NCBI GenBank assembly: GCA_045639255.1
Contig: JAZUCT010000037.1
Coordinates: 1-6,260, forward strand
DNA length: 6,260 nt
Origin: JAZUCT01 sp045639255
Lineage (GTDB): Bacteria > Bacillota > Clostridia > Christensenellales > UBA1242
Direction of reading: 5' to 3'
Shown: piece after piece, positions 1-6,246 of the stretch
How positions within the stretch are numbered: position 1 is the stretch's first letter
How the letters are laid out: each line of letters opens with the position of its first letter
The notes under the pieces: model-generated
The model's database searches: none
What the model was told of the DNA's origin: nothing
What the model saw: only the letters and a program-made list of their open reading frames with translations
Position numbers and translations under genes: made by a program

Positions 1-141
1 ATTGTTCCTTTTTAAAAGATATAAATCAAGCATACTGCCGTCAACCCTGAAAAAAGGTGCAATAACATTCCACCTGCTTTCGCTTTCTTGGTTAAATTCA
101 ATTAAATTTGCAAAGTTTTGCTTTATTTGTTGTAAGTTCAT
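1..141 (-). CDS. Hypothetical protein, N-terminal fragment (continues past the left edge)
   Basis: A leftward reading frame starts at the ATG at 141-139 and stays open for 47 codons to the window edge. It begins MNLQQIKQNFANLIEF and continues through RWNVIAPFFRVDGSMLDLYL. The start is supported by an AAAGGA-type Shine-Dalgarno at about 148-153, six to seven bases upstream, and by a well-formed promoter further upstream (167-196). The other ATG, five bases upstream, runs into TGA after one codon. The visible part is a short amphipathic helix followed by what looks like beta strand (a 'PFFRVDGSMLDLYL' stretch), with no signal peptide. The pattern faintly resembles the start of DUF1828-type proteins (ITTPF..R..D.I.IYL), but that is recall and too weak to name the gene. 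It is divergent from ung. Confidence 0.72.
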   Translation of the reverse strand, partial: MNLQQIKQNFANLIEFNQESESRWNVIAPFFRVDGSMLDLYLLKRNN

Positions 142-166
142 ATCATATTCCTTTTTATGCAAAAAT

Positions 167-196
167 ATTCTAGCACAACACAATAATTTTTTGCAA
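167..196 (-). promoter_or_regulatory. Promoter of the leftward partial gene
   Basis: Read on the minus strand, TTGCAA (196-191) is the -35 box. An 18-base spacer follows, then TAGAAT (172-167) as the -10 box, preceded by TGC, which makes it an extended -10. The predicted transcription start is near 160, giving a leader of roughly 20 bases that contains the Shine-Dalgarno of the gene at 141. Inferred from consensus match and position only. Confidence 0.65.
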
Positions 197-225
197 CAAA
201 TTTAATAATAAATTGCTACCGCTAG

Positions 226-259
226 ATTCTCGTTCGGAGTATAGACCCGCTCCGAGAAT
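226..259. repeat. GC-rich imperfect palindrome between divergent promoters
   Basis: The right arm CTCCGAGAAT (250-259) is complementary to a left arm at 226-239 that reads ATTCTCG then CGGAG, with a few extra bases bulged between. The result is a stem of about 10 bp with a 10-base loop (240-249). About half the bases are G or C, clearly higher than the AT-rich flanks. No T-run follows on either strand, so it does not look like an intrinsic terminator. Its form, with ATTCTCG at one end and CGAGAATGACA at the other, is reminiscent of dispersed intergenic palindromes (REP-like or small MITE-like elements). Only one copy is present here, so repetitiveness is inferred. Confidence 0.5.
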
Positions 260-279
260 GACATAAGGTTGAATTAAAA

Positions 280-308
280 TTGCAAATCAGTTACTGTTAT
301 GTTATAAT
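280..308 (+). promoter_or_regulatory. ung promoter, positioned for a leaderless transcript
   Basis: TTGCAA (280-285) serves as the -35 box. A 17-base spacer follows, then TATAAT (303-308), a perfect -10 box with an upstream TGT that makes it an extended -10. RNA synthesis usually begins six to seven bases after the -10 box, which is 314-315, the A or T of the ung ATG. Only five bases lie between the -10 box and the start codon. Confidence 0.8.
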
Positions 309-313
309 AAACC

Positions 314-979
314 ATGGCACTATATGTTGAAATAGAAAATGGTTGGGCACCACTTTTTAGGCAAGAAGAAAAAAAGCAATATTTTCAATCGCTTTTGCAA
401 TATTTAAAAAATGCATATAAAACCCAAACAATATACCCTGAAAAACAAAACATTTTTAATGCATTTAAGTTAACCGATTTTAACGATGTTAAAGTTGTTA
501 TTTTGGGGCAAGACCCTTATCACGAAAAAGGTCAAGCACAAGGATTAAGTTTTTCAGTTCCTAAAAACTTTAAATTTCCACCAAGTTTAGTTAATATATA
601 TAAAGAACTTGAAAGTGATTTAGGTGTTAAAAGCATAACAAGTGGCGATTTAACACCATGGGCAAAGCAGGGAGTTCTGCTTTTAAACACGGTGTTAACT
701 GTTGAAGAACACAAAGCAAATTCGCACAAAAACTTGGGCTGGCTTAATTTCACCCTTAAAGTTATTAAAGCATTAAGTGAAAAGGGCAATGTTGTGTTTG
801 TGTTATGGGGTGCAAATGCAATAAGTTATAAGCAATATATTAATCAAAGCACAAACCGCATAATATCTTCGGCACATCCAAGCCCACTTTCAGCATATCA
901 AGGTTTCTTTGGTTCAAAACCATTTTCAAAAGTTAATTCCTGCCTTAAAGAAATGAATTTTTCACCAATTAATTGGTAA
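314..979 (+). CDS. ung: Uracil-DNA glycosylase, family 1 (Ung)
   Basis: Ung removes uracil from single- or double-stranded DNA by cleaving the N-glycosidic bond, starting base-excision repair in the cytoplasm. The 221 residues are normal for the family. The water-activating motif GQDPYH is at 65-70 (Asp67, with Tyr69 shielding the pocket). Phe80 corresponds to the uracil-stacking Phe of E. coli, and LLLNTVLTV carries the uracil-reading Asn125. FVLWGANA lies at 162-169, and HPSPLSAYQGFFG at 188-200 contains catalytic His188 and the DNA-intercalating Leu192. The usual Arg after SAY/SAH is Gln196 here. The start is fixed by an in-frame TAA two codons upstream and by the family motif NGWAPLF at residues 9-15. 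There is no Shine-Dalgarno and the ATG sits at the predicted transcription start. The gene is monocistronic, with its own promoter and terminator. Confidence 0.97.
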   Translation: MALYVEIENGWAPLFRQEEKKQYFQSLLQYLKNAYKTQTIYPEKQNIFNAFKLTDFNDVKVVILGQDPYHEKGQAQGLSFSVPKNFKFPPSLVNIYKELESDLGVKSITSGDLTPWAKQGVLLLNTVLTVEEHKANSHKNLGWLNFTLKVIKALSEKGNVVFVLWGANAISYKQYINQSTNRIISSAHPSPLSAYQGFFGSKPFSKVNSCLKEMNFSPINW

Positions 980-992
980 AAACAAAAACATT

Positions 993-1022
993 AACACAAC
1001 AATTTGTTGTGTTTTTTGTTTT
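993..1022 (+). terminator. Intrinsic terminator of ung
   Basis: A 9-bp stem (AACACAACA at 993-1001 with TGTTGTGTT at 1005-1013) closes on the loop ATT. It leads into a T-run at 1012-1017, followed by G and four more Ts. The stem is AT-rich and so only moderately stable, but the T tract and its position 13 bases after the ung stop codon fit a rho-independent terminator. It isolates ung from the next gene. Confidence 0.8.
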
Positions 1023-1044
1023 GTTAAGTGCATATTTTTCCATA

Positions 1045-1072
1045 TTGACAGAATAAAAATATATGATATAAT
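1045..1072 (+). promoter_or_regulatory. Promoter of the 188-residue hypothetical gene
   Basis: A perfect TTGACA -35 box (1045-1050) and a perfect TATAAT -10 box (1067-1072) are separated by 16 bases, with TGA just before the -10 forming an extended -10. Transcription should begin near 1078, leaving a leader of about 17 bases that contains the Shine-Dalgarno AAGGGGA (1084-1090). This is the closest match to consensus in the window, so the gene may be strongly and constitutively expressed. Confidence 0.85.
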
Positions 1073-1095
1073 TAATTAAAAGCAAGGGGAAATTT

Positions 1096-1662
1096 ATGTT
1101 AAGAAGTAAGAAAGAAGTTATAAAAGATTTATATGTTGAACTTGTTAAATATATAAGCGAAAATTTAGATACTAAATATGATAAGTGTGAAAAAAATGAA
1201 GTGTTAAAATGTGCATCTGTGCAATTTTATAAACATGTGTTTAACATTGTTGATGATTTTGTTAATAACCACATGCTTAACCGCATGAAAACTGTTAGGG
1301 CTGCCCGTTTGTGCGATTTAGAAGACTATTTATATGATTATTCTTCAAGTGAAACCGACACTGGTGAAGAACCAGATTGTGATTTAACACCTTTTGAACA
1401 AGAGTTGTTTGCATATTTCAGTTATGATTATTATGAAAAACGCAATGAAGATTGCTTTCAAGAAATGCAAAAATTGTTATCAGCATATGCAAACAAAGTT
1501 AACAAAAAATATCCACAAAACATTTATGCAAAAGGCATTGCAATAGCACTTAATCCAGAATTAATTAAACCAAGCAATTATAAGCAAGAATATAAAAATT
1601 TGGTTTTAAAATTAAAACTTGAAAATAATAAACAAGAAAACCAAACTGAAAATGAAAAATAA
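1096..1662 (+). CDS. Hypothetical protein, 188 residues, helical and Tyr-rich
   Basis: I do not recognise this protein. The ATG follows AAGGGGA by five bases and a consensus promoter by 23, so it is very likely a real expressed gene. The product looks soluble, with no signal peptide and no membrane segment. Residues 1-75 look like two or three amphipathic helices with paired Lys/Glu, including a basic patch RMKTVRAAR at 63-71. An acidic linker at 81-98 (YSSSETDTGEEPDCDLTP) is followed by a Tyr/Phe-rich stretch at 100-113, more helix to about 176, and a polar Asn/Gln/Glu/Lys tail. There are 16 Tyr and five scattered Cys (31, 39, 73, 95, 120), with no metal-site spacing. It is monocistronic, follows ung, and converges on gyrA. 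An adaptor or nucleic-acid-associated role is possible, but nothing in the sequence shows it. Confidence 0.87.
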   Translation: MLRSKKEVIKDLYVELVKYISENLDTKYDKCEKNEVLKCASVQFYKHVFNIVDDFVNNHMLNRMKTVRAARLCDLEDYLYDYSSSETDTGEEPDCDLTPFEQELFAYFSYDYYEKRNEDCFQEMQKLLSAYANKVNKKYPQNIYAKGIAIALNPELIKPSNYKQEYKNLVLKLKLENNKQENQTENEK

Positions 1663-1663
1663 A

Positions 1664-1698
1664 AAAAAACACTGCAATTTGCAGTGTTTTTTGTTTTT
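1664..1698. terminator. Bidirectional terminator between the hypothetical gene and gyrA
   Basis: The core stem AACACTGCA (1668-1676) pairs with TGCAGTGTT (1680-1688) around the loop ATT. It extends by A-T pairs because a run of As lies on the left and a run of Ts on the right. Read rightward it ends in six Ts, G and five Ts. Read leftward it ends in about nine Ts. It begins two bases after the stop codon of the rightward gene and lies about 29 bases beyond the gyrA stop, so it can end both convergent transcripts. Confidence 0.88.
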
Positions 1699-1726
1699 AT
1701 CTTATTAAGAATAATTTTCTTAAAAC

Positions 1727-4249
1727 TTATTCTTCACTTGAAGTGTTTTCAGCATTATCAGAATTAACTTCGGTGTTTTCAACATTTTCATCGTCTTCTT
1801 TTTGTGAAAGAGCCATGCACATAACTTTTGCGTTGTTATCCAATCTCATAAGTCTTACACCTTGTGTTGTTCTTGAAATTGTGTTAATAGCATCAGTGTG
1901 CATTCTTATAATAACACCATTATCAGCAATAAGCATTAAATCTTCTTCGCCGGTTACTTGTTTTAAGTTAACAAGTTTGCCAGTTTTTTCGTTAAACACG
2001 CCTGCTTTAACACCCTTACCGCCACGGCTTTGAAGTCTGTAATCGTTAAGTTCACTGCGTTTGCCATAACCGTTTTCAGTTATTGTTATAAACTCTGCAT
2101 TTTCGTTAATAACAGTCATATCAACAACATAATCATCTTTGTTAAGTTCAATAGATTTAACACCCATTGTGTCACGGCCAGTAGTGCGAACATCAGTTTC
2201 GCTGAATCTTATGCACTTACCTTCATGTGAGGCAACAAGAATTTGATTATTTCCGTTTGTGAACGAAACATTAATAACTTGGTCGCCATCATTAAGTTTA
2301 ATTGCAATTTTGCCAGTTTTTCTTATTGAAGCAAATTCACTTACAGCGGTTTTCTTAATTAAACCGTTTCTGGTTGCAATAATCATGTAACCTTCTTCGG
2401 TTTGTTTAACAGGAAGAACTGATTGAATTTGTTCATCTTGTTCTTTATCAAGTTCAAGCAAATTAATTATTGCACGGCCTTTTGCAGTGCGTGATGCTTC
2501 TGGAACTTCATAAGCTTTAAGCCTGTAAACTTTTCCTTTGGTGCTGAAAAACATTAAGTCATCGTGGCTGAATGTAACAAACATATTTTCAACCCAATCT
2601 TCTTCTTTTGTTTTGTGTGCATTAACACCACGGCCACCACGATGTTGTGCTTTATATTCTTCAACAGGAAGGCGTTTAATGTAACCAGTGTGAGAAATTG
2701 TTATAACAACATCTTCTTTTTTAATTAAATCGCCAATATCAATGTTTGAATAATCAAGGCCAATTTCTGTTTTTCTTGGAGTTGCATATTTTGCTTTAAT
2801 TTCAAGCAATTCTTCTTTAATTTTTGCCAATATGTTTTGCCTTGAACTTAAAAGAATGTTAAGTTCTTCAATAAGTGCTTTAAGGTCGGCAAGTTCTTGT
2901 TTAAGTTTTTCAATTTCAAGGCCAGTTAATCTTTGAAGTCTCATATCCAAAATGGCACTTGCTTGTTTTTCACTTAATGTAAATTTAGTTGTTAGGTTAA
3001 CAAGTGCTTCTGCACGGTCGGCACTTGCTTTAATTGTTGCAATAACATCATCAATGTTAGCAAGGGCAAGCACAAGTCCATCTAAAATATGAACACGGTC
3101 GCCAAGTTTTTCAAGGTCATACTTACTTCTTCTTGTTATAATTTCCACTTGGTGTTCAAGGTAAACTGAAAGCATATCTTTCAAAGTTAAAAGTTTTGGT
3201 TGATTGTTAACAAGTGCAAGGAAAGTTATACCATCTGAAATTTGAAATTGTGTGTGCTTATAAATTGTGTTTAAAACAACTTCTGGGCTTGAACCCTTTT
3301 TAAGTTCAACAACAACGCGTGTTCCTTCACGGTCACTTTCGTCACGGATTGTTGAAATATCTTCAAGTCGTTTATCTCTAACAAGGTCTTGAACCTGTTT
3401 AATTGCACGCTTTTTGTTAACTTGATAAGGAATTTCTGTGAAAACAATTTTTGGTTTTTTGTTATCTTCATCTTCTTCTTCAATTATTGCTTTACTTCTT
3501 AAAACATAGTTACCTTTGCCTGTTAGGTATGCTTTTCTTATGCCAGCAGTTCCCATAAGCACTGCTTTGGTTGGAAAATCTGGTGCAGGAATATGTTCAA
3601 TAAGTTCTTCGCAAGTTATTTCGGGGTTATCAATAAGTGCGTTAACACCATCAATAACTTCACCAAGGTTATGTGGTGGAATGTTTGTTGCCATACCAAC
3701 TGCAATACCGCTTGAACCATTAACAAGCAGGTTAGGGAAGTGTGATGGAAGAACGGTTGGTTCTTCTTCTTCGCCATCAAAGTTAGGAACAAAATCAACT
3801 GTGTTCTTATCAATATCCCTTAACATTTCGCCTGAAATTTTTGAAAGCCTTGCTTCTGTGTAACGCATAGCCGCAGCGCCATCGCCGTCAACTGAACCAA
3901 AGTTTCCGTGTCCATCAATAAGTGGTTCGTTAATTGAAAAGTTTTGTGCCAAACGCACCAAAGCATCGTAAATTGAAGAGTCACCATGTGGGTGAAACTT
4001 ACCCATAACATCACCAACAGTTCTTGCACATTTCTTGTGTGGCTTATCTGGTGTTATGCCTAGGGCATACATTCCATAAAGTATACGCCTATGAACAGGT
4101 TTTAAACCATCTCTTGCATCAGGTATTGCACGCGAAACGTTAACACTCATTGCATAGTTCATAAAGCTTTTTTGCATTTCTTCTTCAACATGCAAATCTT
4201 GAATTTTGGTTTGACTTAATAAATTTATAATATCTAATTCTTTACCCAT
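1727..4249 (-). CDS. gyrA: DNA gyrase subunit A
   Basis: GyrA is the DNA-breaking and rejoining subunit of gyrase (A2B2), which introduces negative supercoils using ATP hydrolysed by GyrB. The 840 residues are typical. The winged-helix breakage domain carries catalytic Tyr130 in AAAMRYTEARL, with Arg129 beside it. The quinolone region HPHGDSSIYD (86-95) has Ser91 and Asp95, matching E. coli Ser83 and Asp87, the drug-sensitive residues. A coiled-coil arm with Leu/Glu/Lys repeats spans about 366-490. The C-terminal beta-pinwheel begins near 500 and contains the GyrA box QHRGGRG at 535-541, which marks gyrase rather than topoisomerase IV ParC; a related SRGGKG lies at 741-746. The tail from 816 on is acidic, rich in Asp, Glu and Asn. 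The ATG follows AAAGGAA by about nine bases and lies 22 bases after gyrB, so the two are co-transcribed. Confidence 0.98.
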   Translation of the reverse strand: MGKELDIINLLSQTKIQDLHVEEEMQKSFMNYAMSVNVSRAIPDARDGLKPVHRRILYGMYALGITPDKPHKKCARTVGDVMGKFHPHGDSSIYDALVRLAQNFSINEPLIDGHGNFGSVDGDGAAAMRYTEARLSKISGEMLRDIDKNTVDFVPNFDGEEEEPTVLPSHFPNLLVNGSSGIAVGMATNIPPHNLGEVIDGVNALIDNPEITCEELIEHIPAPDFPTKAVLMGTAGIRKAYLTGKGNYVLRSKAIIEEEDEDNKKPKIVFTEIPYQVNKKRAIKQVQDLVRDKRLEDISTIRDESDREGTRVVVELKKGSSPEVVLNTIYKHTQFQISDGITFLALVNNQPKLLTLKDMLSVYLEHQVEIITRRSKYDLEKLGDRVHILDGLVLALANIDDVIATIKASADRAEALVNLTTKFTLSEKQASAILDMRLQRLTGLEIEKLKQELADLKALIEELNILLSSRQNILAKIKEELLEIKAKYATPRKTEIGLDYSNIDIGDLIKKEDVVITISHTGYIKRLPVEEYKAQHRGGRGVNAHKTKEEDWVENMFVTFSHDDLMFFSTKGKVYRLKAYEVPEASRTAKGRAIINLLELDKEQDEQIQSVLPVKQTEEGYMIIATRNGLIKKTAVSEFASIRKTGKIAIKLNDGDQVINVSFTNGNNQILVASHEGKCIRFSETDVRTTGRDTMGVKSIELNKDDYVVDMTVINENAEFITITENGYGKRSELNDYRLQSRGGKGVKAGVFNEKTGKLVNLKQVTGEEDLMLIADNGVIIRMHTDAINTISRTTQGVRLMRLDNNAKVMCMALSQKEDDENVENTEVNSDNAENTSSEE

Positions 4250-4258
4250 AATTAATTT

Positions 4259-4265
4259 TTCCTTT
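4259..4265 (-). promoter_or_regulatory. Ribosome binding site of gyrA
   Basis: On the minus strand, AAAGGAA lies in the 22-base gap between the gyrB stop and the gyrA ATG, about nine bases before the ATG. The gap has no promoter-like boxes and no hairpin. gyrA translation therefore probably initiates on the gyrB-gyrA message. Confidence 0.75.
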
Positions 4266-4271
4266 TAACCA

Positions 4272-6203
4272 TTAAACATCCAAGTTTTCAACAAGGTGAT
4301 GGTGTTCTTCAATAAAGGTTCTTCTTAGTTCAGGGTCTTCACCCATTAACAAACTGAACAATCTGTCAGCTTCAACAGCATCGTCAATTTTAACTTTTTG
4401 CAAGGTTCTTCTGGTTGGGTCAATGGTGGTTTCCCAAAGTTGTTCAGCGTCCATTTCACCCAAACCTTTATATCTTTGAATTGTTGTGCCTTTTGGCCCG
4501 CCAATTTCGTTAAGATAAGCATTTAATTCGCCATCGCTATATAAATATTTAACTTCTTTGCCTTTTCTTACCTGGTAAAGTGGTGGAAGTGCAATGTAAA
4601 CATGCCCATTTTCAATAAGTTTTGGCATATAGCGATAGAAGAATGTTAACAACAGCATTCTTATGTGTGCACCATCAACATCGGCATCTGTCATGCAAAT
4701 AATGCGTTCATATCTTAATTTATCTTCATCATAGTTATCCAACATTCCACAACCAAACGCTTGGAACATTGTTCTTATAACTTCACTTTCAAGAACTCTG
4801 TGAATTCTTGCTTTTTCAACATTCAAAATTTTTCCGCGAAGTGGCAATACTGCTTGATAAGCACGATTTCTTGCACTTTTAACAGTTCCGCCCGCAGAAT
4901 CCCCTTCAATGATATATATTTCACAAAGTTTGCGGTTCTTTTCGTTGCAGTCGTCAAGTTTATCACTTATGCCACCGCTTTCAACAAGAGATTTATTTCT
5001 TGTGCTTTCCCTTGCAGCCCTTGCAGCTTCGCTTGCTTTTTTTGCGGTAACGCATTTCATAATAAGTTCACGCGCATAATTTGGGTTTTCTTCCAAGAAG
5101 TCGCCCAAGCCTTCACTAACTGCTTTTTCAACAATGCCACGCATTTCGCTGTTGCCAAGTTTTGTTTTTGTTTGGCCTTCAAATTGTGGGTCGGTAAGTT
5201 TAACCGAAATAATGGCAGTTAAACCTTCTTCAACATCATCACCACTTAATTTTTCTTCGCCTTTTAAAATGTTATTGGCTTTTCCATATTCGTTAATGGT
5301 TTTTCTTATTGCATTTTTAAATCCAACAAGATGTGTTCCACCTTCTTGTGTGTTAATGTTGTTTGCATATGCATGAATTTGTGATGTGAACGAATCGGTA
5401 TATTGCAATGCAACTTCCACTTCATTTGTTGATGTTATGTTTTTAATATAAATTGGCTTTGGAAACAATTTGTTTTTTGTTGCGTTTAAATATTCAACAT
5501 ATTGAATAATTCCGCCTTCGAACAAAAATTCTTCTTTCTTAGGTTCTTCTGTGCGGTTATCTGTAATGCAAATTGTTAAACCCCTGTTTAAGAAAGCAAT
5601 TTCACGAAAACGGTTTTTAAGTGTTTCATAGTTAAAATCAACAGTTTCAAAAATTTCAGGGTCAGGCATAAATGTAACAAGAGTTCCTGTTTTAACAGCG
5701 CCATCAACAACTTTAAGCCTTTCTTGTGGCACACCCCTGTGATATTCTTGGAAATAGTGGTTTCCATTTTGAAAAATATCAACTGTAAGCACTGTTGAAA
5801 GTGCGTTAACAACACTTAAACCAACACCGTGCAAACCACCACTTATTTTATATCCTTCGCCACCAAACTTTCCGCCTGCGTGAAGTTTTGTTAAAACAAC
5901 TTCAACAGCGCTTATTCCTTCGGTTTTATGAATTCCGGTTGGAATTCCACGGCCATTATCAAGCACTGAGCAAGAGCCATCTTTGTTTAAGGTAACTTCA
6001 ATTCTTGAACAGTAACCTGCCAATGCTTCGTCAATACTGTTATCAACAATTTCAGTTATAAGGTGGTGAAGCCCGCGTTCATCGGTTGAACCAATATACA
6101 TTCCTGGGCGTTTTCTAACAGGTTCAAGGCCTTCAAGAACTTGAATATCACCTTCATTGTAATGCTGAGATTTTTTTAAAACATCTTCATTATTTTCATT
6201 CAT
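4272..6203 (-). CDS. gyrB: DNA gyrase subunit B
   Basis: GyrB is the ATPase subunit of gyrase. The 643 residues match the short Gram-positive type, without the insertion of about 165 residues seen in enterobacterial GyrB. The GHKL ATPase domain shows EIVDNSIDEALAG (general base Glu51, Mg-binding Asn55), DNGRGIP (Asp82, Arg85, Gly86), the lid GGLHGVGLS (122-130) and QTKTKLGN (Gln344, Lys346 contacting ATP). The TOPRIM domain has EGDSAGG (Glu433), PLRGKILNVEKA (455-466) and the metal site DADVD (506-510). QRYKGLGEMD begins at 576. The ATG follows AAAGGA by ten bases and a -10 box lies further upstream. The residue aligned with E. coli Arg136, a coumarin contact, is Gln145. gyrB is the first gene of the gyrB-gyrA operon; what lies upstream is outside the window. 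Confidence 0.98.
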   Translation of the reverse strand: MNENNEDVLKKSQHYNEGDIQVLEGLEPVRKRPGMYIGSTDERGLHHLITEIVDNSIDEALAGYCSRIEVTLNKDGSCSVLDNGRGIPTGIHKTEGISAVEVVLTKLHAGGKFGGEGYKISGGLHGVGLSVVNALSTVLTVDIFQNGNHYFQEYHRGVPQERLKVVDGAVKTGTLVTFMPDPEIFETVDFNYETLKNRFREIAFLNRGLTICITDNRTEEPKKEEFLFEGGIIQYVEYLNATKNKLFPKPIYIKNITSTNEVEVALQYTDSFTSQIHAYANNINTQEGGTHLVGFKNAIRKTINEYGKANNILKGEEKLSGDDVEEGLTAIISVKLTDPQFEGQTKTKLGNSEMRGIVEKAVSEGLGDFLEENPNYARELIMKCVTAKKASEAARAARESTRNKSLVESGGISDKLDDCNEKNRKLCEIYIIEGDSAGGTVKSARNRAYQAVLPLRGKILNVEKARIHRVLESEVIRTMFQAFGCGMLDNYDEDKLRYERIICMTDADVDGAHIRMLLLTFFYRYMPKLIENGHVYIALPPLYQVRKGKEVKYLYSDGELNAYLNEIGGPKGTTIQRYKGLGEMDAEQLWETTIDPTRRTLQKVKIDDAVEADRLFSLLMGEDPELRRTFIEEHHHLVENLDV

Positions 6204-6240
6204 AGTAAGTTTTTCCTTTCATTTAAAATTTGGATAATTA

Positions 6241-6246
6241 ATTATA
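6241..6246 (-). promoter_or_regulatory. -10 box of the gyrB-gyrA promoter (-35 box outside the window)
   Basis: On the minus strand a perfect TATAAT preceded by TGT (extended -10) ends 37 bases before the gyrB ATG. Transcription would begin near 6234, giving a leader of about 31 bases that holds the Shine-Dalgarno AAAGGA (6219-6214). With a 17-base spacer the -35 box would fall at about 6264-6269, past the end of the window, so the promoter cannot be confirmed fully. Confidence 0.65.

Noticed and set aside
2..205. Rightward open frame of 67 codons at the left edge
   Set aside because: It lies opposite the leftward gene and its promoter, its peptide is Phe/Cys/Ser-rich without family features, and the leftward frame has the proper ribosome binding site and promoter.
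226..259. Reading the GC-rich palindrome as an intrinsic terminator or CIRCE (HrcA) operator
   Set aside because: There is no T-run on either side and both neighbouring genes are transcribed away from it. The arms do not match the CIRCE sequence TTAGCACTC/GAGTGCTAA.
1705..1723. AT-only hairpin TTAAGAA...TTCTTAA just after the gyrA stop codon
   Set aside because: The seven-pair stem has a single G-C pair, lacks a T-run, and sits next to a much better bidirectional terminator, so it is likely a chance palindrome.
3516..3863. Rightward 115-codon open frame opposite gyrA
   Set aside because: It is antisense to the conserved active-site region of gyrA. The frame stays open because of gyrA codon usage, and no ribosome binding site supports it.
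3962..4000. Possible fluoroquinolone-resistance changes in GyrA
   Set aside because: Ser91 and Asp95 correspond to wild-type E. coli Ser83 and Asp87. Ser92 at the E. coli Ala84 position seems ordinary for this type of GyrA.
4250..4271. Possible independent gyrA promoter in the gyrB-gyrA gap
   Set aside because: The gap is only 22 bases, holds a Shine-Dalgarno, and shows no paired -35/-10 boxes.
4761..5376. Overlapping rightward open frames of 153 and 80 codons opposite gyrB
   Set aside because: They are antisense shadows of the conserved gyrB coding sequence, with Phe/Cys/Ser-rich translations and no credible start signals.
1727..6203. The gene pair as topoisomerase IV (parE-parC) instead of gyrase
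   Set aside because: The GyrA box QHRGGRG at residues 535-541 and a complete C-terminal pinwheel with an acidic tail identify gyrase.
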